Positions 37,494 to 50,708 of a stretch of DNA of 64,000 nucleotides are shown here, one piece after another. Made by a program: the position numbers and the translations under genes. A model generated the notes under the pieces. The model did no database searches. It saw nothing but the letters and a program-made list of their open reading frames with translations, and was not told where the DNA came from. Every line of letters begins with the position of its first letter. Position 1 is the first letter of the stretch. The DNA comes from Macrotrachela quadricornifera (Eukaryota > Rotifera > Eurotatoria > Philodinida > Philodinidae), in assembly GCA_022393335.1 (NCBI GenBank), contig JAJEKB010021002.1, positions 243,545 to 307,544 of the forward strand. The letters are read 5' to 3'.

Positions 37494-38046
37494 TATTAAA
37501 TAATTTTAAAATAAAGAGTCCTATTTCAAGATTTCCTTATGAGTTGTCTAATTTGAATATAAATGAAGAATTGAGTAATCGATATCAATTTGAAAATAAA
37601 CGAAGAAAAAAACTTGCATAGTTTCTATCCCAAACTTAAACAAATAGAAAAAGTTTAAATTTCTATAATTACATAATTATATAAACGAAAACTAAGTTTT
37701 TTTTCGGATTATCTAGAATTTTTATTTAAATATGTTGCTTTTTTTTTGAAGGAATAGTTTTAGTTTAAGTTCAGCGTTTATATTCGAAGTCAAATTAGAC
37801 ATCTTCTCTGTACAACAGAATCACTGCCAGATAAAAAACAGCAATAAAAATCTTCAAATAATTTCAGTCAAATATGCTCTTTTTCTTCGTGATATTTCTT
37901 CTTTCGAAAATTTATGATCTCTACATCATAGACTTATAACTATATCATTGTTCACGATATCAGCTTATAAAAATGAGAAAATCATACCTTTCATTCAAAC
38001 ACTCTTCAACAGAATAAAAACACGAAATAAACAATCATCACACAAC
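37494..38046. other. Divergent intergenic region
   Basis: AT-rich spacer between the minus-strand pseudogene and the plus-strand F-box gene, probably holding both promoters. No motif stands out. Confidence 0.5.
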
Positions 38047-39176
38047 ATGTCTTTATCGTTGCAAACGTTACCACTAGAGCTGGTGTATCGCATACTAGAT
38101 CATCTAGATGATTATCAATTACTTGTGTCGACAAACAACATATGCCAACGTCTGAATAGTGTTCTCAATTCTTATCCACGGTGCCGGGTAAACAATACAA
38201 TAACCTACTAAACACAAACCCAATACTAACATTTAACAGAATTTTGCTATATTTTTCTATGTTTCATATAGAGACTGACAAACATCAGACTAAATTCCAA
38301 GGAAATTGTAGGTAAAAAGCTTTAACAGCTAAGTGAAGCATTGAAGCACAACAAAGTAGCATTCAATCTATTCCTTAATTACGACTGAACTAAGATGCAA
38401 TATTTTCTTCAGACTCTTACAGGACTACAGCTCCATTACAATCGAATTGGAGCTGAAGATGCTCGACATTTGAGTGAAGCACTGAAATATAACGCGGTAA
38501 CATTTAATTTGGCGCCTTTGTTGCCATCAAACTTAAATGCTTTTTACTAAACAGACACTTACGCAACTCCACTTCTATCACAATGATATTGGAGATGAAG
38601 GCGCTCAACATCTGAGCGAAGCACTCAAACACAATAAAGTAACGTTTGATTAACTTTCTCATTGCATGCACTTAGAATTTCCTATTTTGTCTAGGCTCTT
38701 ACAAACCTCCACCTTTTTGACAATCAAATTGGAGAGAAAGATGTTCGATATCTCAGTCAAGCACTACAACAAAACAAAGTAACATTTAATTGACTTAGTT
38801 TTTGCTTTGAAATTCTCGGTTTGTATTATTTCTAGACATTGACACAGCTTGACCTCTCTCTCACAATCAAATTGGAGATGAATGTGCTCGACATCTTAGT
38901 CAATCATTGCAACAGAGAAAAGTATCATTTAATCGATATATTCATTACTTTCAAACCATCGGTTTATATTATTTCTAGATATTAACAAAGGTCTGTCTTT
39001 GTAAAAATGAAATTGGAGATGAAGGTGTTCGATATCTTCATATAGCACAGCAAGAGAATAAAGTAACATTCAATAAATTTAGTCTCTGATTTTAAACTCT
39101 TGCTTTGTATTATTTCTAGACATTGCTGCAACTCGAGTATTTTTATAATCGAACTAGTAAAGAATATGAATATTAG
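38047..39176 (+). pseudogene. F-box/LRR gene with one LRR per 84-bp exon, broken
   Basis: Exon 38047-38187 encodes an F-box (LQTLPLELVYRILDHLDDYQ). Seven LRR exons follow: 38272-38355, 38413-38496, 38555-38638, 38695-38778, 38836-38921, 38979-39062 and 39120-39176 (last, TAG stop). All internal ones are exactly 84 nt in phase 0 except 38836-38921, which is 86 because a CT unit is inserted in a CTCTCT run. Exon 38272-38355 also has an in-frame TAA. Introns are 57-84 bp. F-box proteins link targets bound by their LRRs to SCF ubiquitin ligases. With two lesions the gene is probably dead, unless the affected exons are skipped: each 84-nt exon can be skipped without a frame change. Confidence 0.75.
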
Positions 39177-40790
39177 GACTTTCCATAGACGATGAGAGGA
39201 AATTTACATATTATCAGTGTGCAAAATTTGTTTAGTGGTTTCGTAAGATACTTTAATAATAAATATAAGCATGTCAGTGGTGTCAAATCTGAAGGTGAAT
39301 TCATTTTTTTCAAGCTTGAGATTGTTGACTATCTACATGTAAAGCGAATGAAAATATTTTATCGAATATTTTTCAAAAATTGACAAAATTCGAATTAAAT
39401 AGAATTTAATTGAAAAAGAACTAAAATTATGAAGTAACAATCGAAATTTTCTCATATATTCAATTCGTTTGAGATTATAATACATCAGCAAAAACGAAAA
39501 TATATTGACTTCGTTTTCTTTTCACATTCAATTTTCATTATTCAGTGATATGTCTCACAGAAAAATCGATATAAACACAAATTTTTAGTTTGAAAAAAAG
39601 GGCATTTTTTGAGTGTGATCTACATACTTCGAGTAATGTGTTTTGGAAATGATGTCACACAATTAAATTTTTCTCAAGAAATACTTGTTAATTCTTCAAG
39701 TAATGTCTATATAGCCGATGACTGGTATCATCGGATGCAAGATTTTCAATTTACATTGATTCTTTTCAATAGTCTAAAAATGATGTAGATTTTCTGCAAT
39801 TCCACGGAAAAAAATTTCAATGAAAATCGCTAATAACAGGGATTATCAGTGGGTTTTGAAAACAAAATCAATCCTTCCTATTATTGTGGTATCTTATATC
39901 TGATATCTATCGCGGTTAGCTCACATTCTTAACGCGATTATTGAATACCGCTATTTGTTTTAATTTATTTTCCTACTTGTTAAATTCGAACTAAGTACCT
40001 TCCCAGATGAGCAAAAAAATCAATAGGACGGGTGACATGTCTAGTCCAAACATTATAAAAACTATGCTACACCAAGTCGAATACGTCTTTTACACTAGCC
40101 AAGGCAAGTCTAACTACACAAGTCGACACTAATATACGTCTAGACTAGTCTGATTTTTATAAAAAAATCAAAATATCCCAAGTGAGCAAAATAAATACTG
40201 AGGATGGGCGACATGAATCATCCAAAACGTTCTTAATATCGGTCATAACCAGTCTGAAAGGTCTTGTTTATCCGTTCAGGCTAGTTAGGTTTTCGATAAG
40301 TGCCCTACAATTACCTCTGGGCTAGTCTAAAACGTCCGAGAGTCCCGTCACGTTTAGTTTGTTCTGTCTGTTAATCACGCCCAGACCAGTTGGAAGAGTA
40401 GAAGAAAAAGTGGAAAGATGGATTCGAACATTCGATTCGACAATCATCATGACGTGATAACAGACTAACATCAACTTAGCTAGTCTAAATATCAAAATAA
40501 CACTCATTCATTGGCTAGACGATTAAAAACTAACTATGGACGAGCGACTTTACTGATCTTAAACATTTTAATGAGTAGTTAAAATTAATCTGAATCGTCA
40601 TGGGAGCAAGTTAGAATTATTCTTTTTATGAAAATGTCTTATCAATCTTGATCTGTACTAATCCAAAACTTTTGAACAATCACTTTGATTTAAGAAAATT
40701 TTCAAGCTAATTCCTTTAAGCTTGATCATTGACGAAACGAAAAAAGAATAGAATAAAAAGCAAGAGATTTTTCGATATCTGTATAACTTG
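39177..40790. other. No gene seen; weak direct repeat
   Basis: Two related blocks, about 40003-40055 and 40170-40220 (CCCA.GTGAGCAAAA..AAT..GGA.GGG.GACATG), lie about 165 bp apart in sequence rich in CTAGTC. No coding exon is supported. Confidence 0.5.
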
Positions 40791-40794
40791 TTAA

Positions 40795-41867
40795 CCCTTT
40801 GGGAACGGAATTTTTTTTCAATTGAAAAATAGTTCTCGCGTCGATTTCTTGTATTTTGCTCAAAATGATTACGCAAAAGCCTTATGCGATGCATCAAAAT
40901 AAGAGGAACAGTGATCATAACGTCAGTGTATAGGTATGTATATGACAGGAAAAAAAAAGAAAAAAAGCTGTGTCACGCTATTCCTGCGGGATTAAAATTT
41001 CAAACATGATCTAACTATCATTAACCCTTTGACGGACGGTGGTCCATATATTAACCGCTTTTTTATTTGTTATTATAGACATATAATAAAATAGACACAA
41101 TGACTCTGCTAGAAAGGAAAACATCAGTGCATGTATAATATAAAATTCATTTTTGGATACGCAAATTTTGGTTTCAATGCTTATGCTCTCCTTCTACAGT
41201 TAATTATAAAGATGTGCGTCGCTCGTTTTATTTTTAAAAAGAGATAGAAGAGGTTTGACAAACTTGAAAGTTCGCCTTACGTTGTATTTAAGTTCGGCTA
41301 TTTCTCAACAGAGGAGTGTGTTCTTGTTTCTCTTCTAAAGCCGTATCGCTTTTACTAAATAGAAACTTGTCATATCCGACTTTTATTTTACTCATAGGAT
41401 AAAATCGAACGTATCGCGAAACAGAATTGATTGATTTTTTTAACTTTACTGAAATTTTACATGAAAATGCTTATCTTGATCGCAATAAATAGCCTCATCA
41501 CACGTGAAATAATCCGATACTGTTGATTCCATCTTCGCGCGTTATAATGTAGATCAAGACCGAGCTAATTAAGCTATTTATATCGACATACGATGAACGT
41601 CCAAAAGTCGCCTATCAAAGAGTTAATTAACAATAATACGACCGACACTAGTTGCGATACTGTCCTATGAGGACCATGATGTGAGATCCAAATTCGTACA
41701 CCTATACACTTCAACACTCTTTTTAGATCATGTTTCATAAAAGATATGCATGGAACGGCAGCCGGAACGACCTACTAACTCACAGGTGAAAACAGCTTAA
41801 TGCGGAACAAACATTTTTCTTCTTGGAAAATAGATGGTACAACCCTTGTACTACCGTCCCCAAGGGA
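40795..41867. mobile_element. TTAA-flanked non-autonomous element (outer)
   Basis: TTAA at 40791-40794 is followed by CCCTTTGGGAACGG. The far end reads CCGTCCCCAAGGG and then (A)TTAA at 41868-41871. The terminal repeats are similar but diverged. Target and ends fit a piggyBac-type MITE. No transposase frame is present. Confidence 0.6.
41025..41622. mobile_element. TTAA-flanked non-autonomous element (nested)
   Basis: TTAA at 41021-41024 is followed by CCCTTTGACGGACGG. The other end reads GTCGCCTATCAAAGAG before TTAA at 41623-41626. It lies inside the outer TTAA element, so it inserted later. No coding content. Confidence 0.55.
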
Positions 41868-41871
41868 TTAA

Positions 41872-43005
41872 GGTACGCGTATCACAGTTTGAGTATTTAC
41901 AGAATTCATATTTATACTTTCTATATTTGATTTTGAAATTCTGAAAATATTAAAATGTTGATCAACCATTATCTTCTTGCAGCATCAACACTTATTTTTG
42001 AAATAGTTGCTACTTCCTCAATATTTAACTTTGTAAATCTACACCTTTTATGAAGCATCTATTCAGTGAAAAGCAGATGTAGAAATGGATCATTAGCTTA
42101 ACTTTTTCTCGATCTGTTTCATCTAAACTTTGCGAATTTTTTCAAGAAAGATTTATGCTTGGTACAACTCATAATAACCGTAGATCTAATTGATGGAATA
42201 TTTTCTAGTTTAATTTAAATAACAAATAAAATGAAGCATAGTTTTGAACTTGTTCAGCAATCATTTTATTCTCAAAAAACTTTTGTTTATAAATGATAAG
42301 TTTTTATGAAACTAAAACATAGATGAATATATATTCCAATTTTCCATTTTTTAAGAAATTTATCTTTTTCTTCATGTGATTGTTACAATCATTTAGATTG
42401 TCGAATCGTATTAAACTCTTGATCAATATGATTGACAGTTATCTTTGAATTGATCAAAATGCTGCGAAAAATAATTAATAAAAATATTATTTATTCATTG
42501 AAATTTATTAATTTTATATGTTAAAAATAAAAAATTTTCCTACGCAATTGTTTAAAAAATCGACGAAATTAACATCTTATTTCAAGTGGAGTAGATGAAG
42601 GTTCGAACCATAGTTTAAAGATGGAATGTTTCTATGGAATTCTGACTTAATAAGAATGATTGATATTTTTATCTGTTATCATCGGTTCATTGTTTTAGTA
42701 AGATGTTGTACAAAAAATATTTCAAATTTTATTTTATCATCTTACAAAGAAATTCTTAAAAAATAATATTTAATAAGTAAGATTTGATGTTTTTCTCTTC
42801 TTTATTTAAAATAAAATAATCACATATTTCTGATCATTAAAATTCACATGAATAAAACATATTTTATTAATAAATGAAATCTATGGACAGTTTAATTATT
42901 AAGAATAATACGTGCATATTAATGAGCTATAAAAAAAGAAAATTAAAAAATGCGAATAATCAATCTTATTATCATTTATTATAAATTCTAATTGAAATCA
43001 ATTGA
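41872..43005. other. AT-rich, no gene seen
   Basis: Very AT-rich sequence; likely upstream region of the D8C gene. Confidence 0.55.
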
Positions 43006-45744
43006 ATGGTATGTAGTATGAGAAAGTAAAATTGCTGTTAGACACACACTTTCTTTTTCTTTTTACATTGATAGTATATTTTGATTTACATTTGTATATA
43101 TAGGATAAAAAAGAAGATAATTATACATTAGTTAGTTTATCTAAAAACTCGGTTAGTCCTCAATTCAGTCAAATAATGAGTCAACAAAGCAATTGGAATA
43201 CAAATTTATATCCTCCACAAAATTCTCCAATGACTGTTTCTCGCATTGAACCACAGCTATTTGAATCACCAACAACAGCTACAATAGTTCGATCAAATGC
43301 TTGGGTACCAACAAATCTTCCAAACAACAACGAAATGAATCAAATAACAAATACAAACTCGAAATCTGGGTAAACGTTTTCGTCTAGAAATACTAAATAT
43401 TGAAGAACATTTAATGTGTCAAACATTTTTGTGAAATATGAGTTATTTTGAGGATCGGAAGAGGCTAAATATTTAGCAGAAAGTTGAGAAAGCTTCCTTC
43501 TCGACTTTAAATTTTCAGCTTTGCCTATGCTTCTAACCGTTCTCTGTCTATCTTACACATTTTGACAATTAAAATACATTCTTAAACAGTGGCGGAGCCA
43601 GGGGGGCTCAGCCCCCCTAGATTTTTCGGGACCCTGCCAATAAAAACAAATTTTTGAAAACACTACTGCAGATCTCCTGATTTTTCAAAAAAAAATGATG
43701 ACCGGGGGGCGGGGGGGTAGCATCGCAAAGGTCTTCCGTACTCCCTCCCAGGGGTGAGCCACATCTCAGGAAAATTTCCGTAGCCTACTACCTACAGCTT
43801 TGAGCTAGGGGGGGGCTCAAAAGTTCGTGGGGGGGGAGGCTGAGCCCCCCCCTGGCTCCGCCACTGGTCTTAAAGCCAAAACAATTTTTTTTCTTTTAAA
43901 GTTTTGTTTTAGAAAATTTGATTTTTCTTTAAAAATCGTCAAAAATGTTCTCCTATCTTAGATGCGACATATACGATCGAGTTGAAACTTTCTCTATAAG
44001 CACTACATAGTGTTTTAGTGTATCTACTTTATTGTTTCGCAAAATCATGTACTGTTGATTTTTGGCGATTATTACAAAAAACTAATTTAGTCAATAAAGT
44101 ATGCATTTCTAGGGATGCTCGCGATATTTTTCTCTTTTTATGCAAATGAAATCAAATAAAAAGAAAACTAAAAACAGTAGGCATATTAAAAGATCTCTAG
44201 TATTTGTGCAAAAATGTTAGTCCTGCCGGACGTTAATTAGCTAAGAAAGTCGGATGATAAACGAGATCATTATCAGTACTTATGAGCTCAAGATTTCCTC
44301 AAAGAAAATATTTCGAAATTTTGAGTCTTTGACGACTTTTGCTCTAGTTATCGACATCTAACTACTCTGATAATCTGTTCTCAAAAAGAGAAATCTAGCA
44401 GAACGAATATCTACTTTGATTTTTTTTCGACAGAAAATCTTAAATTCTGTGAGGATAAAGTTCCTTTCTATCCTCACCTAACGGAAACGTTGAACATACA
44501 AAATAAATTCACTATGTTTCACAGTTCAATCCCGGAAAAATTGGTTCGAACGTCTTTCATACATATTTATAATCTATATAATGAGTAAAGCTTGACTCAA
44601 CATTTTTGAATTGTATATTTCAACCTTTCCTCTTCTATAAGTTTTTGTATAAATTTTCTTTAGTTGTTCTAAAATATGCGCAAAAGTTACATCGACAAAA
44701 GTGCTCATTTTTCTTATTGGTTTAATTTTGTGTGGTATACCATTAGCTGTTATGACAACATTATGGTAAAGAAGATAGTGCGAGATTTTTGAACTTATTT
44801 TCATTCGATTCTACTTTATAGGATAAATGAACGTTCAGTTACAGACACAACTTCAACAACAACAATAACAAGTGCCACAAATAAAACCACAGGTTTTTAA
44901 TATCTTTATTACTTGAAGACACCTTGAAAATCTTAGTTGGTAGATAGTAGATTTGATATGATGACATAAATGTTTTTTTTACTCACATCAATGAATGGTA
45001 ACACGGATATGGATCTTTAGAGAGATGCTTTCGTAATAATTGTTTTAGTAGTATTGATAGTGCTGATGATCACAGTGAGGAGGGAGATTAAGGTGTAAGT
45101 GAAGATCGGAGATTTTTCTTTGATAGAACTAAGGATATTCTCATAAAGAGAATCATTTTCGAATTAGATTTCCGGATCGATCAGTCCATTAATTGAATGG
45201 AAAATTAACTTGAATTTAAATGAAGCATATCATATAGAATTTGACACTATGTTCTCTAACTATATCTCTGATATGAATAATAAAGAATTGATCTGATAAT
45301 TTATTTCGTCTATAACTAAGTTAATATTACATTATTTCAGTAACAACTGTTTCCTCTACAACCAGTTTATTATTACAATGTTATACTTATTCAAATCTGA
45401 ATGATGCATATCGAAATATTCAAAATGGTTGGACATGTTGTTCATCTCCTTATGATTCGAGTCTTACAGCTGGTTGGTATCGTATTTCGGGATCAGCAGG
45501 TACACAACTTGTTTCAACTCCTATTTACACAACTAGTACATGTGGTGCTAGTTATCCTGGTTATTATAATGGAACATTACCATCAACAACAGGTACAGTA
45601 ACAACGGGAAATGTTTGCTTTTATAGTGGAACTTCATGTAGTTATTCACTTTCACCAATAAGTGTTACCAATTGTAGTGGTTATTATATTTTTTATCTAT
45701 TACCGACGTCTAGCTCAAATTATAAATATTGCACAACAAATTAA
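43006..45744 (+). CDS. Membrane-tethered D8C (uromodulin/GP2/OIT3-type) protein
   Basis: Exons 43104-43369, 44664-44765, 44822-44892 and 45341-45744 join in perfect phase. A bare ATG at 43006-43008 directly before a GTATGT donor is the likely start (less sure), giving 281 residues. Residues 2-90 are a polar, Asn/Pro-rich cytoplasmic tail. A membrane span (IFLIGLILCGIPLAVMTTL, about 105-123) is followed by a Thr-rich stalk. The last exon is a cysteine-rich domain (about 160-281) with C.TYSNLNDAYR, GWYRISGSAGT, CGASYPGYYNGT and a final SGYYIFYLL..YC, matching the D8C domain of uromodulin and GP2. AATAAA follows at 45761. The domain is usually extracellular and glycan- or ligand-related. The open frames are short, so simple ORF calling would miss this gene. 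Confidence 0.75.
43587..43866. mobile_element. 280-bp hAT-type MITE in a D8C-gene intron
   Basis: It begins CAGTGGCGGAGCCAGGGGGG and ends with the reverse complement CCTGGCTCCGCCACTG. Flanks are TTCTTAAA and GTCTTAAA, an 8-bp target duplication with one mismatch, as hAT elements make. It is far more GC-rich than its surroundings and lies in intron 43370-44663. Confidence 0.85.
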
Positions 45745-45760
45745 TAATATTGTCTACAAT

Positions 45761-45766
45761 AATAAA
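45761..45766 (+). promoter_or_regulatory. Polyadenylation signal of the D8C gene
   Basis: AATAAA lies 17 bases after the TAA stop at 45742-45744. Confidence 0.55.
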
Positions 45767-47050
45767 ACTTATTCAATTATGTGTGTTTTCAATCCATTAA
45801 CAATTTTGTTTTTTATTTCTAATCAATAAATGACTCTTTGCTTTTTCTTCTTATACCTACTGGTGTGATTTCTACATTACATATGAAAGTATCCATATTC
45901 AATAAAAATAAAATGTAAAATAAAACTAATCCTACACATTTAATTCTAGAGTTAGATTTTTCATTGTAAGGAAGAATATTTGAATGAGAAAGTCTTAGTT
46001 TAGATCAGATTATAAAACATACGATTATAATTAATGTAATGATGCCATTGTTGTTGGTCAACATTTCATTAATTAATATAAAACTATTCGGTACTTAATC
46101 ACCTAAAATTTGAAAAGAGAAAATAAATCAACTTATTATAATTGATAGATAGATATACATTTTCTTAATGCTAATGGAAAATCTGTAAGTAAGGTAATGG
46201 AGTATGAGTGATAAACACGTTCTATTAATCGAGGAACATAAATCAATGATAAGAAAGGATTGTGGTTTTATCCCTTACTTAATTTTACAAGTAAATTATA
46301 TTCCGGATAGTGATATGTTCAAATAATTGTATTACTATGTTCTATTGAATCGTAAGATATTTCTTTTTTTATCCAATTGTTATATCTTATTCGTTCTCTT
46401 GTTTGTTTACTCCATACTTAACAATTTAGTCCACTAGTCGTTATGTAGGAAAGTGTGATAGAAAGATATGTCTCCTTATAAAATTCTAATTCGTTCATTT
46501 ATGAAAATCATGGTGACTTATTCTTAATCAATTTTAAGAATGAAAACAACTGTTTCGAAATTAAATTTCTCATATTTGCAAACAATGTTGACAAAATTGA
46601 ATGTGAAATCTGTTACTAGCATTCATTTTATGAAAGATAAAGGTGATAAGAGAATTGATGCCTCTCATTCTTATCGTAAAATGTTGTGCTGTCATCAAAT
46701 GAAAATATTCTGGTTACATCATATTACATTGTTATGGCTTAAACTTATTTAATTGTAACACATATAAAATACTTAAACAGTTTAATATGATGATAATCGA
46801 AGACGTTTGAGCTACAAAGCTTTTGAGATTTATCAAACATGAGATAATTCGAATTTGTATTAACCAAATTACACAAATTCAATTGATATTTTATCAATAG
46901 ATTGAATATTTCTTTGAGATGGTGTCATTTCCATACATTGTAATATTGAACAAGTTCACCAAGACTAATGTGATACATTAATCTTATACAAGAATCAATA
47001 TTTTAAATTCGTATTGATTTGTTTTTTCCGCTAATTATATTTATTTTAAA
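45767..47050. other. No gene seen
   Basis: AT-rich spacer. The open frame at 46540-46752 has no recognisable features. Confidence 0.5.
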
Positions 47051-48324
47051 TTAATTATTTGAAAATGTCTTTTGACAACAATCAATAACAAATCTATATT
47101 TAACATCTGATTTCAATGTACGTTTATAAGCTTTTGATAAGATTTCTGGTGTTGCTTCTGAAATAAGTTCAACATGACAGGTTAGATTTTTCTCTCCACA
47201 TAAATCTAACATTTCCTGTGTTTCTTTCACAAACAATTATTGGTTTCGTAAGTAACATAAATACAGAAATTTGTAATGGTTTTGCAGGAACACTAAAAAT
47301 AAAGTAAAAAAAATTTCTTTGAATAATTTTTTTTCCCTTACAATACAATAAACGCCTTAAAATGGTAATAAACTAAGTAGAGATTGAACATGATATTCTG
47401 CTGATACAGTATCAAAAATCATATTGAATGTATTCCCAACAGATATCATTTGTTCAGAATATTTTGATATAATAAAATGTTTTGCACCCATTCGTATAGC
47501 ATCTTCACGTTTCGATTCTTATGTTGATATAACAGTCACATCAGCACCTAAACCAACGGAAAATTTAACACCCATATGACTCAAACCACCAATTCTATCA
47601 AAATAATATTCATATTAAAAAGTTGTTCGAAAAGAGAAAAATTAGACGATAGGTATAATCATTATTTTATTTTCTTGTAAAATATTATGGAGAAATAGTT
47701 CATTTTATTCGATTTATATTCTTTTTTCATTGGTATAAGAATATAAAAATGACTTATGCTACTTTACTGTTTTTTCAATGGTAAATATGTTGTAATACCA
47801 GCACATATTAAAGGAGCTATGATAAATATCAAAGAATTTTCGTATTTATAATATATTAAATGTATAACTTGTCAACTTGTTCTGGATTTAAATTCTTTGA
47901 AATTTTACAAATAAAATGTTCTTTAACAGTAATTAAATTTGAATAACCACCTTGTATTGGTGTAACATTATCCTGTTCAGTACTTGCATAAGTTGCACTT
48001 GATCCATTTTCACAATATTGTTCAAGAACTTTTTTACCTTGAAGAAGAAGAAAGAGGTATGAAAAAATCTAATAAATAAATAAAATCTATACATACAATG
48101 TTAACATTGTCTACAACAATCTATTTGTGTACCAACTCCGACTTTAAATTATCAAATTATAGATGAACAAATTATTTTTCCGAGAAATTTATTTTAAAAT
48201 AGATCTTACCACAATAATGTATACGAATTAATACATCATCTTCAATTGCTTCTCGACGTTGATAATTGTAAAGAGAAAATTTTCCACCTGCTTCATTAAT
48301 TGCATAAGCTATTGCTGGAATCAT
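47051..48324 (-). pseudogene. Zinc-type alcohol dehydrogenase (cinnamyl-alcohol/YahK-like), broken
   Basis: Minus-strand pieces follow the family order. 48210-48324 gives MIPAIAYAINEAGGK and DDVLIRIHYCG with a GTAAGA donor. About 48100-48160 gives VGVGTQIDCCRQC with an in-frame TAA. About 47880-48040 gives EQYCENG and TPIQGGYSNLITV, and PLICAGITTYLPLKK follows near 47790. About 47350-47600 gives GGLSHMGVKF and GLGADVTVIST, then a TAA and a MGAKHFI stretch. 47051-47236 ends in LKSDVKYRFVID. The exon with the catalytic GHE-type zinc region is missing. Such enzymes reduce aldehydes with NADPH. Stops, frame changes and the missing exon show that it is dead. Confidence 0.75.
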
Positions 48325-49947
48325 CGTTCTAATTTATAATTACTACATAGAAAATAAATATCAGATATTATATAGAAATAAATCATTCGACATAACCCAA
48401 TTAAACGATTAGGAGAATTTTTTAGAAATGACTGTATCGAATTTGATGATATATTAAAAAATAGAGAATTCAACCTAAGTCAAACATCGTTTTCTGCAAT
48501 TGTGACTCTTGCAAAAGTATATTTAATGTATGAACTTTTACTAATAAATTGTGGATAGTTTATCCATTCTGTTAGGATGATTCTTCTTAAAATTCTTGGT
48601 GTTAGATCTCTACTAAATGGATTTTATAATATGTTTATTAACTTAGTAAAACAAATTTGTCAATACATACTTTCACACAGAACTAGAGAATATTTCTACC
48701 TAAGATTTAGATACGTTAAGAAAAGAAAACTAGCTTTTTATAATACATATATAACATCTGTCATAACACTCCCAAAGATTTTCTCCCTCTCTATTATGTC
48801 CCAACCTTTCAATTCGATAATATTTTATTTTATTTTTGTTTACAATACACTTCTAATGATTGTAGATTTCTTTCTGTTGTTTTTTTACGGATAAAGTTTG
48901 ACTTTGTATTACATTTTCCTTTTCTTTTTTTTATCTAATCCAGACAATGTGGAGACGTTGTTATCAGGCATCGCCATTCGAATTTGCTGATTTTACTGTA
49001 AGTTGAACAATAAAAAAGGGTTGTCCAATTTGTTTTACTTACCTGAAAATATTCTAGTTGTTATTTCTCTTCTTTTTGAGAGTTGATGATTTATATATTT
49101 GTTTCTTTATAGTTTCACTATGAGGTTGCTTTTTCTTTCTACACTATTCTCATTATATACAATATTCTAATAGAGACACTCGTCGTCGCTAACAGTAGTG
49201 TAATCTGTTTGAAAAATGTGAGAGATGGAAGTCCTGAAAAAGCAAAATAAATCTGTTCGTTTATGTTGTTGATTCATCTGTTTATGATTTCCAAGTGAAA
49301 ATTATGTTGCTCTTTTAAATAGTTATATCATATATATAATCTTTATTTATATTATTAGATTTAGAAAATTTTATCTAAAAATTTGAATAAACAAATACTT
49401 TTATTTAAAAAGTTAATCAATCATATTATTTATGCATAAAAACACGATAGACAACACAAACAAGAATACTTCTACAATATAGAATTGTTCGTAATTAAAT
49501 AAGAAATGCAATCGAAAAATAAATAAAAGACAATGATCTTTTGTATAAATTCATATTATCATATAGGTTTTATTCCAAAAATACTTAACATGTACTCACT
49601 TTTACTTATAAATTAAACATCTAAATAGACAAATAGAAATCTTTTTTCAATAACAAGCCAAGAAATGATAGAGAAAGATTCTATAAGAAGAAACTAAGGC
49701 AAGTTTTATTATCTCACATTAATCAGAGATTATCGATTCATTTACAACTTAATTCAATGTAAATAAAAAAAGAAGTTCTAATCAGAAAACTTTAAAAATT
49801 TTCATGATCAGATCCTAATAAAATCATTTTGATACAAAAGTTTTAGAAAAATGAAAAATTGCATTTTTTGAGAATGACATTGACAAAGGTATTTTAAACC
49901 AAAAATCTAATTTTAGAAGATAGATTTTAACTGAAACGAAGGATTCT
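48325..49947. other. No gene recognised
   Basis: A short open stretch at about 48944-49000 sits between an AG acceptor-like and a GTAAGT donor-like site, but no partner exon was found. The rest is AT-rich. Confidence 0.45.
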
Positions 49948-50551
49948 GAAAATCACGTAAGATATCTTAGGTCTAGATTCGACTATATCGAGAAAATATT
50001 CGCCCTACCACTGGCTCCAAGTAGAACTTGACGAGCTCTATCAACTTCGTTAATTACTTTCCATCGACCCCTCCTCAAACCGGACAAAAGTCCAAAAAAC
50101 CACCAAAAAATACTAAAGGAACCGATATATTGTAGAAAGTACCGTCGCGATTCGCTCCTGAATGACTTCAACAAAAACCAAACATACCAAACGATAGATC
50201 TCGACAAGCTCTACTCAATGCACATCTTGGATGTCGATATGGAGTAAATAGTTGGTTGGAAAAGCTTAAATTAGTTCTTTGTAACTGCCTCTTGTGGATA
50301 AGGTTTTGGAAAAATCTATGGTAATTCGTTCATGCATCAATATTAGCAAAAGTGTAGGCTGCTCGAAATAAATTTTGAACAAATGGATCTATTGGACTTT
50401 TTAATTATTTTTTGTTCTTAATAGCAGGCGTTAAGCATAACTAGGGACCTTGATTGCTTAGTTTGCGAAAAGCACTGTCTTTTATGTAGGTTGATCAAGA
50501 TATTTGAATTTTACTGTCTTTATTAATTATAAAGACACGGTGTTGATGGTA

Positions 50552-50708
50552 CAGTGACGAACCCAGGGGGGGGACGACGGGGATCGGTCCCCCCCCAAAA
50601 AGTTAAAATATCTGGAGGGGGGTACAGGTTAATTTTTTGCGAGCGGAAAAAAATTCTCGTTTTCCCATGGCGATCCCCCCCCAAAAAAATTTTCTGGTTG
50701 CGTCACTG
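50552..50708. mobile_element. 157-bp hAT-type MITE with perfect 8-bp target duplication
   Basis: It starts CAGTGACGAACCCAGGGGGG and ends GGTTGCGTCACTG. TGATGGTA flanks it on both sides (50544-50551 and 50709-50716). G- and C-runs contrast with the AT-rich host sequence. It is a relative, not a copy, of the MITE at 43587. Confidence 0.9.

Noticed and set aside
42600..42611. GGTTCGAACC, like a tRNA B box
   Set aside because: No A box, no acceptor-stem pairing and no cloverleaf around it.
49983..50207. Minus-strand 74-codon frame
   Set aside because: It overlaps the inverted repeat at 49948-50044 and lacks any recognisable domain.
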